Source of the DNA: Ruminococcus sp.
GTDB lineage: Bacteria > Bacillota > Clostridia > Oscillospirales > Acutalibacteraceae
DNA length: 64,000 nucleotides
NCBI GenBank assembly: GCA_003521625.1
Contig: DPHV01000024.1
Span: 521,005 to 585,004, forward strand
Reading direction: 5' to 3'
Part shown: piece after piece, positions 51,506-59,040 of the stretch
Layout of the letters: each line of letters opens with the position of its first letter
Numbering within the stretch: position 1 is the first letter of the stretch
Notes under the pieces: model-generated
The model's database searches: none
Seen by the model: the letters and a program-made list of their open reading frames with translations, nothing else
Told to the model about the DNA's origin: nothing
Position numbers and translations under genes: made by a program

Positions 51506-51997
51506 ATGAAAAATAAGTGGTGTTTAATTATGGGGATTTTAGCCTGTGTTCTTTCGCTTTTCGGCTGTAATAGAAATCCGATAAAGCCTGAAGGAGAGCT
51601 GGCTTCAATTTCAATTTATCAAAATCATATGGACAGTACATTCTGCTATAGCTTTGGTATAAGGAAAGAAAATGACAGTTACCTTTTTGACGCAGACTGT
51701 ATTCTCGTTGACTATGATAATAATGAATACAGTGAAGTGAATTTCATTGATAAAGAAATAACCAAGGAAGAATTTGAGAAATTTACAAAGCTTGATAAAA
51801 AGTATGATTTTTTTAGTCTGCGTAAGCCAAATAAAAAAGAAAAAAACAGGTATGTTATTCTTGACGAAACAATAACGAATTTTTCGGTAAGATACGGTAA
51901 TGAAAGCTTTTCACTATACACAAGTGGTGACTGCTTCAATGAGGTTCACAACTGCTTTATTGCTCTTGCCGAAAAATACAACAAAACAATTAACTAA
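51506..51997 (+). CDS. QNHM lipoprotein, locus B
   Basis: A 163-residue lipoprotein with signal MKNKWCLIMGILACVLSLFG and the lipobox cysteine at 21. The mature part has ASISIYQNHMDSTFCYSFGI, ITKEEFEKFTKLDKKYDFF and VRYGNESFSLYTSGDCFNEV, matching the locus A copy at 23553 throughout. It lacks the MITE-encoded tail of that copy, so this is the better guide to the native length. It starts 6 bases after the dockerin gene and ends 15 bases before the zinc-ribbon gene. In locus A the order of these two is reversed. Function unknown. Confidence 0.8.
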   Translation: MKNKWCLIMGILACVLSLFGCNRNPIKPEGELASISIYQNHMDSTFCYSFGIRKENDSYLFDADCILVDYDNNEYSEVNFIDKEITKEEFEKFTKLDKKYDFFSLRKPNKKEKNRYVILDETITNFSVRYGNESFSLYTSGDCFNEVHNCFIALAEKYNKTIN

Positions 51998-52012
51998 AAG
52001 GAGAAAATTTCT

Positions 52013-53230
52013 ATGGGACTTTTTGAAAAGAAATACTGCAATATTTGCGGAGATAAGGTTAATATGCTTACACAGCAAAAGCTGTCAGACGGCTATCTTT
52101 GCTCAGACTGTAAGCACAAATTAGGCTCGTTCACAAGCGGGTGGAAGCAGAGAACGGTTGATGATGTAAAAAGACATCTTGAATTAAGAGAGCAGAACAA
52201 GCAAAAATATCAGCAGTTTAACTGCTCTGCAACGGCTGGCGGCAGTAATAATTCAATTCAGGTTGACTTCGGTAACCGTTGGTTTATTTTTGCTATAAAC
52301 AACAGAGATTACAAAGGTGGAAATCCGCAGATTTTTGATTTTTCACAGCTACAGGATTTCTGGCTTGAGCAGGAGTACAGAACGCTTTCCGATTCCGACC
52401 GTGACGGTATTCCCGACAACAGGGATAATTTTGACAACAGACAGCTTAACAATCAGAATAATGGTTTTAATAATTTTATGAACGGAATGAATCAGATGTT
52501 CGGCAATATGCAGACAGGTATGGTAAATGTTCCGCTCTCCGCACAGCCGTTTGTTCGCAATGCCGACTCGGGTTATTCAAGCTCGGGCAGTATTAAAGAG
52601 GTAAGCGGAATAAAGGCTTGTTTCAGAGTGACAGACCCATATATAACCAACGACATTTCGTTTACCGTTGCGTATGTAAGCTCGAATAATCAGATGGAGC
52701 TTATACAGGCTTATGAAACAGGCGTTCAGATAATGCAGCTTTGTCAGCAGATAAAGCAGGGCGGTATGCAGAATATGAATCAGGGCTTTGGTCAGCCGAT
52801 GAACAACGGCTTTAATCAGTCACAACAGGGTTACGGAAGCCAGTACAATGCTTACGGGCAAAACGGTTTTACGGCTTCTGCCGCCTCTGCTCCCAAAACC
52901 CGTGAACAGGAGATTATGGAGAGAGTCATCAAGGAAAACGATTGGTTCTGCCCATACTGCAAGTTCCCAAACAGAGGCACCCTTACCTGCAGCCATTGCG
53001 GAGAGCCGGTAGCGGATGAGAGTGTACTGAAACTCGCAAGAGATTTTGCTAAGGCAGAGCTGATGAAAGAAAACCTTGCCCTGCAGGGCAATTTCGCCCC
53101 GATGCAGCAGGGCTACGGTCAGCAACAGCCAATGCAACAGCCTGTTCAGAACGGTGCATGGTTCTGCCCAAATTGCGGAACACAGAACACATCAAAATTT
53201 TGCAGCGGCTGCGGTACACCAAAGCCGTAA
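52013..53230 (+). CDS. DUF4428-type zinc-ribbon protein, locus B
   Basis: A 405-residue protein with the same plan as that at 24065: an N-terminal zinc site (MGLFEKKYCNICGDKVNML, CSDCKHKLGSF), a beta domain with an inserted acidic loop resembling a calcium-binding thrombospondin-type repeat (DSDRDGIPDNRDNFDNR), and Asn/Gln/Gly/Met-rich linkers. Two C-terminal zinc ribbons follow (WFCPYCKFPNRG/CSHCGEP and WFCPNCGTQN/CSGCGTPKP). Fine differences suggest divergence after an old duplication. An AAAAGGAG ribosome-binding site precedes the ATG. Likely a cytoplasmic adaptor, function unknown. Confidence 0.85.
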   Translation: MGLFEKKYCNICGDKVNMLTQQKLSDGYLCSDCKHKLGSFTSGWKQRTVDDVKRHLELREQNKQKYQQFNCSATAGGSNNSIQVDFGNRWFIFAINNRDYKGGNPQIFDFSQLQDFWLEQEYRTLSDSDRDGIPDNRDNFDNRQLNNQNNGFNNFMNGMNQMFGNMQTGMVNVPLSAQPFVRNADSGYSSSGSIKEVSGIKACFRVTDPYITNDISFTVAYVSSNNQMELIQAYETGVQIMQLCQQIKQGGMQNMNQGFGQPMNNGFNQSQQGYGSQYNAYGQNGFTASAASAPKTREQEIMERVIKENDWFCPYCKFPNRGTLTCSHCGEPVADESVLKLARDFAKAELMKENLALQGNFAPMQQGYGQQQPMQQPVQNGAWFCPNCGTQNTSKFCSGCGTPKP

Positions 53231-53242
53231 GGATGGATTACT

Positions 53243-53824
53243 ATGGGATTATTTGATAGTTTTGTAAACAAGGCGGCAAATCAGCTCGGAAACGCAGTAA
53301 AACAGGGCGTGAGCAATGCCGTAAATAATAAGAAAGAAAAGATTGTTTTTAACATTCTGCCCGAAACCTACGAGCAGTTTATAAGTCTGCCGCAGGCTTC
53401 CTTGTCAACTCCGTTTCAGACGGCGGCAATGGCGGTGCTTGCATTCTGCTTTTATCCGAAGGACAAAGAGCTTTGCTACAGAATGATTGATTTTCTGCGT
53501 GGACCAAGACCGATGAACGGTGCAGATAAGCAATTCGTAGCCGACCGTTTTCGTGATAAAGACTATGTTCCAAGGTCGTATTTTGCGGGAGCAACTCCAA
53601 GCAACGATTATCAGCCTGCCGTACCATATACGATAGAGGTCAGAGAAAATCAGTACACCTATGCAACAGACGGAATTGCAAAGCTGTTTATCCCCTCGGG
53701 CGGAGCAGATGACCCACGACCGATACAACTTCGTAAGGCAAAGGACGGCAAGTGGTATCTGTGGGAATATTCAAGTATACTTTCAGGTATCCGTCAGCCC
53801 GAAAGTAGTAACCCTTGGGCATAA
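53243..53824 (+). CDS. MGLFDS-type protein of unknown function (DUF6935-like), locus B
   Basis: A 193-residue protein paralogous to that at 17343. It has the same N-terminus (MGLFDSFVNKAANQLGNAVK), LPQASLSTPFQTAA, MIDFLRGPRPMNGADKQFV, YFAGATPSNDYQPAVPYTI and C-terminal SSNPWA. The N-terminal 30 residues are amphipathic and might associate with membranes. In locus B it directly follows the zinc-ribbon gene (12 bases). In locus A it is in a separate block behind P2. This re-shuffling with retained membership is why I think the families work together. Confidence 0.78.
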   Translation: MGLFDSFVNKAANQLGNAVKQGVSNAVNNKKEKIVFNILPETYEQFISLPQASLSTPFQTAAMAVLAFCFYPKDKELCYRMIDFLRGPRPMNGADKQFVADRFRDKDYVPRSYFAGATPSNDYQPAVPYTIEVRENQYTYATDGIAKLFIPSGGADDPRPIQLRKAKDGKWYLWEYSSILSGIRQPESSNPWA

Positions 53825-53875
53825 ATCAATTCATAATTATCAATTAAAATATTATTATTCTATAGAGGAATTATT

Positions 53876-54535
53876 ATGAAAAAATTAGCAGCAATTTTAT
53901 TAGCACTCGTTATGACAGCATCGCTTGCAGCCTGCAACGGTTCAAGCGAAAGCTCCGGTACAAAGGAAACTTCTGCTCAAAGCTCTGCTTCTGCTACTTC
54001 AGAAGTAAAGGTTGAGGAAACAACAGTTGAAGAAACAACAGCTTTGGCAGAGTTGAAGGAGGGCGACAGCGGCGAGGGTGAGAAAACTCTCGACAGTGCT
54101 TTCTGCACAGTAACAATCCCCGAGGGCTTGCAGTACAAAATTAACTTCTATAACCACGATGAAGATGCTCTCGGAACAATTGAGATTGATTTCGGCAAAA
54201 AATACACAATAGAGGGCAAACTTGAAGTAAGTACAACAAGGATGATAAGCTCCCTTGACGACGCTGTAGAAGAGTGTATAAGAGTAAGGAACCTCGATAC
54301 CTACAAAGAGGGCAAGTCTGAAATCGGCGAAGAAGTCACCTATGGTGACACTACCTACAAAGTGGTTAATATGTCACACGAACACGGCGCAGAAACCTGC
54401 CTTGTATCCTATTACAAGAGAGCAGACGGCAAGGATATTTATGTTGAAATCAAAACAAATCAGGACGACAATTTTAAGTTGCCGGTTGACGATCCCCTTG
54501 TTCAGGAGCTTGCAAAATCTGCTGTTTACAAGTAA
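53876..54535 (+). CDS. Lipoprotein closing locus B
   Basis: A 219-residue lipoprotein: signal peptide MKKLAAILLALVMTASLAAC, a Ser/Thr/Glu-rich linker to about residue 60, and a domain of about 150 residues (TVTIPEGLQYKINFYNHDED, KLEVSTTRMISSLDDAVEEC, VVNMSHEHGAETCLVSYYKR). The signal peptide is nearly the same as that of the locus A lipoprotein at 13027. The mature domains are not clearly related. Last gene before the shared terminator at 54626. Function unknown. Confidence 0.78.
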   Translation: MKKLAAILLALVMTASLAACNGSSESSGTKETSAQSSASATSEVKVEETTVEETTALAELKEGDSGEGEKTLDSAFCTVTIPEGLQYKINFYNHDEDALGTIEIDFGKKYTIEGKLEVSTTRMISSLDDAVEECIRVRNLDTYKEGKSEIGEEVTYGDTTYKVVNMSHEHGAETCLVSYYKRADGKDIYVEIKTNQDDNFKLPVDDPLVQELAKSAVYK

Positions 54536-54625
54536 TTCTAAAAGTTATTGCACATCGCTGAAGTAATAACTTTTATGAATCATTGACGCTCATATTGACA
54601 CTTGAATTAAATAAGTAAAATAAAA

Positions 54626-54665
54626 ATATGCTGCTGTTAAATTTTTGACAGCAGCATATAGTTTT
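54626..54665 (+). terminator. Terminator of locus B, same sequence type as at 17301
   Basis: TATGCTGCTGT and ACAGCAGCATA form an 11-bp stem with the loop TAAATTTTTG, followed by TAGTTTTG. The stem, the TTTTTGAC part of the loop and the ATAGTTT flank match the hairpin in locus A. Confidence 0.75.
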
Positions 54666-54740
54666 GAAGAAGAATAAAGGTTATAGAAAATTATTGGGGT
54701 AAACAAAAGGAAAATTAGGATTCTGAAAAGTAAATACTGT

Positions 54741-54935
54741 TTATGCTGCCGCAGTGCAAAACGCATTGCGGTATTTTTTTGACTTTTTTTCTATCTCTTT
54801 CAACACCTTACTTCGTTTTCGGTAATCAAGTGTATTCTGCAAAAAATCGTCACAATTCAATTTTATAGCTTTTATTTTTTTGCTCAAAATTGCGAAATAT
54901 GTTTTATACGAGAACCTCCTGTCCTGTTTGAACAC
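54741..54935 (-). CDS. Small basic hypothetical protein
   Basis: A 64-residue, lysine-rich, helical frame (MFKQDRRFSYKTYFAILSKK, LDYRKRSKVLKEIEKKSKKY) with a plausible AGGAGG-like site upstream on the minus strand. It lies divergent from a small plus-strand frame at 54966. No family recognised and no other support, so it may be a remnant of a mobile element. Confidence 0.35.
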   Translation of the reverse strand: MFKQDRRFSYKTYFAILSKKIKAIKLNCDDFLQNTLDYRKRSKVLKEIEKKSKKYRNAFCTAAA

Positions 54936-54965
54936 AAAAAGTCAAACAGAACGGAGGAAAATACC

Positions 54966-55064
54966 TTGGACAACAACGATGACTATTCATATAGAATTGA
55001 AACGCTTATTTTTAAAAATGAAACGGTCTGGAAGTTTTGTGTCAGAATAAAAAATCGGCTCTGA
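54966..55064 (+). CDS. Possible 32-residue protein
   Basis: TTG 54966 follows a strong GGAGG at a spacing of 8 and opens MDNNDDYSYRIETL, IFKNETVWKFCVRIKNRL, stop. It may be the surviving start of a longer gene. The surrounding stretch 55065-55350 has no other frame of note, only the hairpin at 55190. Confidence 0.25.
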   Translation: MDNNDDYSYRIETLIFKNETVWKFCVRIKNRL

Positions 55065-55189
55065 AAACACACTCAACGGCTGCCTTTTTTATTACAAAAC
55101 AGCCATATTTTATAATCAATCTGACACTTTACTAAACAGCAAAAGAGCCGTAAACACTGATTACAAGCCAATTTTAAGACGTAAAAAAT

Positions 55190-55236
55190 GAACCGCAATT
55201 AAGATACGCTTTGTATCAAAATTGTGGTTCTTATTT
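55190..55236 (+). terminator. Terminator-like hairpin in the 54.5-55.4 kb gap
   Basis: GAACCGCAATT, AA, GATAC pairs with GTATC, AA, AATTGTGGTTC around a short loop, followed by TTATTT. It lies about 125 bases after the small frame at 54966. Confidence 0.6.
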
Positions 55237-55353
55237 GGTGGAGGTGATTCGTTGCAGGAGAAACTCCCATAATAAAAATACTTTTCTGACGAGTGTTTAA
55301 AGAAATGTTTATTTTGTGCAAGATAAATTCAGTTGTAAATGAGCAAAATAGCT

Positions 55354-55383
55354 ATTGATATTATATCAATATTCTGATATAAT
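55354..55383 (+). promoter_or_regulatory. Promoter and operator of the toxin-antitoxin operon
   Basis: TTGATA (55355-55360), a 17-base spacer and TATAAT (55378-55383) make a sigma-A promoter. The palindrome ATTGATATtATATCAAT (55354-55370) covers the -35 element, and a GATATAATAT half-site covers the -10. This arrangement is typical of autorepression by a Phd/YefM-type antitoxin. Confidence 0.75.
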
Positions 55384-55413
55384 ATGAGTATAATACAACA
55401 AGGAGGTCAATAT

Positions 55414-55686
55414 ATGGCAAACATCAGACCAAGCTCGGATTTGAGAAATAAATATAATGAAATTTCAGATTTCTGCAACAAATATAATGAACCTGTTTTC
55501 ATCACTAAAAACGGTACAGGCGATTTGGTTGTTCTTTCAAATGCTGAATATGAAAGGCTTTGCGGTAAAAATGAATTGCACCGTCTTTTGTCAGAAGGAC
55601 TTGACTGCATAACTCCCACATCGGGTATTCCTGCCGAAGATGTTTTTGCTGACATAGAAAGTGAGTACGGCTTTGGAGAAGTATAA
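55414..55686 (+). CDS. Phd/YefM-type antitoxin
   Basis: A 90-residue antitoxin: the N-terminal DNA-binding part (MANIRPSSDLRNKYNEISDF, then PVFITKNGTGDLVVLSNAEY) has the Phd/YefM pattern 'pvfIT+nG.g..VlLs.eeYe'. The C-terminal residues 60-90 are an unstructured, acidic toxin-neutralising tail. I placed the start at ATG 55414, 5-6 bases after AGGAGG, rather than the ATG ten codons earlier that lies at the -10 element. It overlaps the toxin gene by 26 bases. Confidence 0.9.
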   Translation: MANIRPSSDLRNKYNEISDFCNKYNEPVFITKNGTGDLVVLSNAEYERLCGKNELHRLLSEGLDCITPTSGIPAEDVFADIESEYGFGEV

Positions 55687-55987
55687 AATAATTTTTGAAC
55701 CCCGTGCGGTAAATGATTTGAATGAAATAGTTAAATATATTTCATATACTCTGAAAGAGCCTGAAATCGCAAAACGAATATATAACTCTATAAAGAAACA
55801 CTTACTTTCTCTTGAGTCTATGCCCTATCGTCATAAGCTTCTTGATGATGAACTGTTCCGAAATATGGAAATAAGAAGAATTCCTGTTGAAAACTATACC
55901 GCTTTCTATTTTGTGAATGAAAAAAGTAAAAGTGTACACATCTTTCGTATTTTACATAATCGAAGAGAATGGAAAAACCTACTGTAA
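55661..55987 (+). CDS. ParE/RelE-superfamily toxin
   Basis: A 108-residue toxin: YKIIFEPRAVNDLNEIVKYI, EPEIAKRIYNSIKKHLLSLE, YRHKLLDDELFRNMEIRRIP and the terminal VHIFRILHNRREWKNLL. The hRILH.R..W ending and the two-helix hairpin after the first strand are typical of ParE/RelE toxins, which block either gyrase or translation. Which one cannot be decided from sequence. The start is GTG 55661 or TTG 55673, inside the antitoxin gene, so translation is coupled. A bidirectional terminator follows. Confidence 0.88.
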   Translation: MSTALEKYKIIFEPRAVNDLNEIVKYISYTLKEPEIAKRIYNSIKKHLLSLESMPYRHKLLDDELFRNMEIRRIPVENYTAFYFVNEKSKSVHIFRILHNRREWKNLL

Positions 55988-55992
55988 TTTTA

Positions 55993-56027
55993 AAAATCCT
56001 CTCCGTAAAAGGGAGGATTTTATTTTT
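55993..56027. terminator. Bidirectional terminator
   Basis: AAAATCCTC and GAGGATTTT form a stem around a 10-base loop, followed by ATTTTT on the plus side and TTTAAAAT on the minus side. It lies between the convergent toxin and phosphatase genes. Confidence 0.8.
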
Positions 56028-56518
56028 CACTTTATAGGTAATTGTTCCGAAACGGTCACTTTGGACTTTCTTACATTTGACAAGGAGTCTAAAATCTTGT
56101 GATAGACTACTCGGTTGGGATAGTATCTGTAGTCTGCAAAAATCTCTATTCCGTTATGAAAGAAATGCTCACAAATTGCCGCCGCACAACCTGCACTTCT
56201 GCTCTGACCGTATTCGCACTGACAGATTATATTCATACCGCTGTCAAAAGCGTTGTAAACAAACTTTGCTATATCCTCAGCCTCTGGAAAGTACAAATCA
56301 TATGTATATCCCTTATCCTTTAAAGCATCAATATCAAGGTCGTCAAGCTTGCTGTAGAAAACGCAATCGCAAACACCGCTGTAATCTATGTGAGTATAAT
56401 CAGCGTCAATCCGATTGATTGCAGGGTCGTAAAAACTGATAACAGCAGTATTATCCGGAAATTTACCCTCGGAAATTATTGATTCTATTTCTTCTCTTGA
56501 ATAGATAAATACATTCAT
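56027..56518 (-). CDS. Dual-specificity/tyrosine phosphatase-like protein
   Basis: A 163-residue protein with the cysteine phosphatase P-loop C101-EYGQS-R107-S (CQCEYGQSRSAGCAAAICEH) and a plausible general-acid aspartate earlier (FYDPAINRIDADYT or the DLDIDAL region). Size and motif place it with small CX5R phosphatases acting on phospho-Tyr/Ser or other phosphate esters. It lies 11 bases downstream of a metallophosphoesterase gene on the same strand, giving a two-phosphatase operon. Similar P-loop proteins appear in phage and conjugative elements. The substrate is unknown. Confidence 0.78.
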   Translation of the reverse strand: MNVFIYSREEIESIISEGKFPDNTAVISFYDPAINRIDADYTHIDYSGVCDCVFYSKLDDLDIDALKDKGYTYDLYFPEAEDIAKFVYNAFDSGMNIICQCEYGQSRSAGCAAAICEHFFHNGIEIFADYRYYPNRVVYHKILDSLSNVRKSKVTVSEQLPIK

Positions 56519-56529
56519 ACAAAATGCTC

Positions 56530-57252
56530 CTATTCGTCTTTTTGGTGATATACTGTTTCAATGTCTTTATCCGTCAGCCTTACAATTTCATTGTATATCA
56601 GCATATGCTTTTCGTCATATTTGAAAGAGCGGTGATAGTGTCCCGAAAACCAAAGCATAAAGTCTGTTTTCTCATCAACCTCGTCAAAAAACAGCGTTAA
56701 GTCGGTTGTTCTGTAGATTTCATCGTGATACAAATCCTCTTGTATGCGTTCGGGCAAGGAGTGGGTAACGATTATATCCACATTCCAATCGACAGCTTCT
56801 AAATTCTTTCTGCCGATTTCGATTTCGTCTTTGCTCGGAAGTTCCTCTTTCCAGAATGTATATCCGAGCTTGCGGTACTTTTTATCGTGACTTTCTGCAC
56901 CGCCGAAAGCAAAAATGCGCTTTCCGTCAATTTCAAATACACTGCCTCTGCAAAGATGAATAATGTTTTCGGTGATTTTCTGCACCTTGCCGCCGTTCCA
57001 ATCCTCTGTCGGATATTCCTTGAGCATATCATAATTTTCGTGATTGCCGTCAATCCAGAGTGTTGTCCACGGCTTTTCGTCAAGCCATTTAAGCCAATGC
57101 TTTTCTTCGTCGGAATTATCCCACAGCAAGCCGAAATCACCGCAGATAATCACATAATCAGAGCGTGTCAGCTCTTTCTGAACAGTAAAGCACTTTGAGG
57201 AAAGCTTTTGAATATCGTAATCACCGTGAAGGTCGCCTGTTATAAAAATCAT
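56530..57252 (-). CDS. Calcineurin-like metallophosphoesterase
   Basis: A 240-residue enzyme with all five metal-binding blocks: GDLHGDYD (6-13), VIICGDFGLLWD, WIDGNHENYD, VTHSLPE and FSGHYHRSF. This is the two-metal calcineurin-like fold. Its size and GDLHGD-DGNHE spacing match the small ApaH/YfcE-like phosphodiesterases common in Clostridia mobile regions, where substrates range from nucleotides to nucleic acids. It is first in an operon with the CX5R phosphatase at 56027. The gap to the next upstream gene is 22 bases, so 57275 may be co-transcribed. Confidence 0.9.
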   Translation of the reverse strand: MIFITGDLHGDYDIQKLSSKCFTVQKELTRSDYVIICGDFGLLWDNSDEEKHWLKWLDEKPWTTLWIDGNHENYDMLKEYPTEDWNGGKVQKITENIIHLCRGSVFEIDGKRIFAFGGAESHDKKYRKLGYTFWKEELPSKDEIEIGRKNLEAVDWNVDIIVTHSLPERIQEDLYHDEIYRTTDLTLFFDEVDEKTDFMLWFSGHYHRSFKYDEKHMLIYNEIVRLTDKDIETVYHQKDE

Positions 57253-57274
57253 AAATACCTCTAACTTAAATCAA

Positions 57275-57718
57275 TTATAATCTATTCAACCCATCCGTTA
57301 TCGAAAGAACGAAGGTTCCTTTTTCTTCTACTAAATCGGGGATATTATAAAATGTGAATATTCCGTCAACGTTTTTCCCGACTCTGTCATATCCGTAACA
57401 TTCATACATTATTTTATCGGAGGTTGTTCTGATGCCTTTCACATACATTTTGTATTTGCACACGATACAAGCTCTGCCGTTTATCGAGGTCATTCTGTCA
57501 TAATAATATTTGTGTCGTTCATCCCACGGACGGACAATTTCAAAAATGTATTGCCGTCCGGATTTTACGAACGATGTAGCTTCGCTCCATTTACGACAAT
57601 TATTAACCATGTCTGTCTTAGCTTTCAGTGTTCTCGGTTCAGGTTTGGTATATGTTCTGTTTTGAGTGTTAGCCATAGCCTTTAACAGATAAGCCTTTAA
57701 TAAATCTGAAAACATCAT
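57275..57718 (-). CDS. Hypothetical protein
   Basis: A 147-residue basic protein: a helical start (MMFSDLLKAYLLKAMANTQN), then a beta-rich domain with ATSFVKSGRQYIFEIVRPWD, RACIVCKYKMYVKGIRTTS and IMYECYGYDRVGKNVDGIFTF. Family not recognised and no catalytic motif. It lies just upstream of the metallophosphoesterase on the same strand (22-base gap) and 69 bases after the hydrolase/nuclease gene, so these genes may form one transcription unit with 57788. Confidence 0.6.
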   Translation of the reverse strand: MMFSDLLKAYLLKAMANTQNRTYTKPEPRTLKAKTDMVNNCRKWSEATSFVKSGRQYIFEIVRPWDERHKYYYDRMTSINGRACIVCKYKMYVKGIRTTSDKIMYECYGYDRVGKNVDGIFTFYNIPDLVEEKGTFVLSITDGLNRL

Positions 57719-57787
57719 AAAGAACAGCTCCTGTATGCATTTTCATTTTTGCCCTAATGCAATTTCTCTGCATTTTCCATATGTATT

Positions 57788-58945
57788 TTATCTTTTATCA
57801 AGCAATAGTTTATTGCCCCGAGTACTGTTATATCCATTATGATAACTGTCAAAATAGGCAATGAAAGCTACTTCTAATGCATCCAGATTTGAATATCCGC
57901 TGCCTGCAAGCGGTATGTATTTTTTGGAAATTATCTCATCCTCTTTATAAAGCCGGTTATCAATTTCAGAATTTGAGCTTTTCTGATAATGGTCATACAT
58001 TCTCCACTTTATATTTTTAGCCTGTCCGACATAAAACTTTTGATTAGTTTCATCTTGCAGAATATACACGCCTGCTATTTCCGGAGCGTCTTCTTTATTA
58101 TTAAACTCACGGGCATTATTGTATAGTTCGTCAAGACCTTCTTTATCCAGAATATACATTTTATCAATAGATAATGGGGCATGATAACTTTCATTTTCCA
58201 ATGAAGAAGTGCCTTTGTACGGTACAACTTTTTCGTTAACTGTAAAACGTACCATACCGTTATTTTTAAACTCACAAATCGTAATTAAGTAATCGCCATT
58301 GAGATTAGTCCATATCAATTGATTGCCTTTTTTAAACAGTTCTCCTGTTTTGCGTTTTTCCGCAATACTCTTACTTACTGCTGAATCAAAAACATCACAT
58401 TTTCTTGCCAACCTAAACTCGACCGACTTAACATATTTTATTGACCCCTTGAAAAAATCTTTGAGTGGCAAGGTTCTCCCCGAATGCTTACCGTCGGATA
58501 TTTTTTCAAATTTTAAGTCAGGAAACAGTGATTCCGCAATATTATGTGTATCAATTATTTCATCTTTGCATCCCACGATTGCACGAACATTATAGCTTTT
58601 CAGTCCCGAAAGCTCCCAGAACATAGGTACAAAAGAGTTAACATCGCCTTTATAGTCTAATTTTTTAAGAGTAAGAAACGGCATAAGACAAGGATTAACT
58701 AAAATAACAGGCAAGTTATTTTTCACAGAAAGCAAAGCCGCAAAAAATCCACCAAGACTTGTACCAACGATAATATCAACTGATTTTTCGGATAATATAA
58801 CAGACAAGTTTTTATAAATATTATCCGGAGTTTCAGCGTCATAATCAATGGACGGTGAAACTACCTCGTGGTTAAGTTCTTTCAGCGCAGTTGATGAAGC
58901 GTTATCGGGATTTCCTCTGTAACCGTGGATATTCAGAATTATCAT
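57788..58945 (-). CDS. Fusion of YqiA-like alpha/beta hydrolase and GIY-YIG nuclease
   Basis: A 385-residue two-domain protein. Residues 1-170 are an alpha/beta hydrolase of the YqiA/YcfP type: NIHGYRGNPDNAS (oxyanion loop), VGTSLGGFFAALLS (nucleophile serine), GCKDEIID (acid) and ISDGKHSG (histidine), a complete triad. After a linker domain, residues about 290-385 are a GIY-YIG nuclease: AGVYILQDETNQKFYVGQAK, KWRMYDHY (Arg), LDALEVAFIAYF (Glu) and YNSTRGN (Asn), also complete. I chose ATG 58945 with AAAGGG 9 bases upstream. GTG 58981 would add 12 residues. I do not know this combination as a characterised family. Its neighbours are phosphatases and a WYL regulator. Confidence 0.78.
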   Translation of the reverse strand: MIILNIHGYRGNPDNASSTALKELNHEVVSPSIDYDAETPDNIYKNLSVILSEKSVDIIVGTSLGGFFAALLSVKNNLPVILVNPCLMPFLTLKKLDYKGDVNSFVPMFWELSGLKSYNVRAIVGCKDEIIDTHNIAESLFPDLKFEKISDGKHSGRTLPLKDFFKGSIKYVKSVEFRLARKCDVFDSAVSKSIAEKRKTGELFKKGNQLIWTNLNGDYLITICEFKNNGMVRFTVNEKVVPYKGTSSLENESYHAPLSIDKMYILDKEGLDELYNNAREFNNKEDAPEIAGVYILQDETNQKFYVGQAKNIKWRMYDHYQKSSNSEIDNRLYKEDEIISKKYIPLAGSGYSNLDALEVAFIAYFDSYHNGYNSTRGNKLLLDKR

Positions 58946-59004
58946 AATTTTAGGCCCTTTCATTTTAGCTTTGTTTTTCACTTTATCATTTTTTAGTTTC
59001 CTAC

Positions 59005-59040
59005 ATTATACCACATCTACCTATACAAAAACTTGTACAC
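59005..59040 (-). promoter_or_regulatory. Probable promoter of the hydrolase/nuclease operon
   Basis: TATAAT on the minus strand (59010-59005), preceded by the near-palindrome TACAAGTTTTTGTATAG about 15 bases upstream. The -35 is weak. The palindrome could be an operator for the WYL regulator encoded immediately upstream at 59041. This is inferred. Confidence 0.45.
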
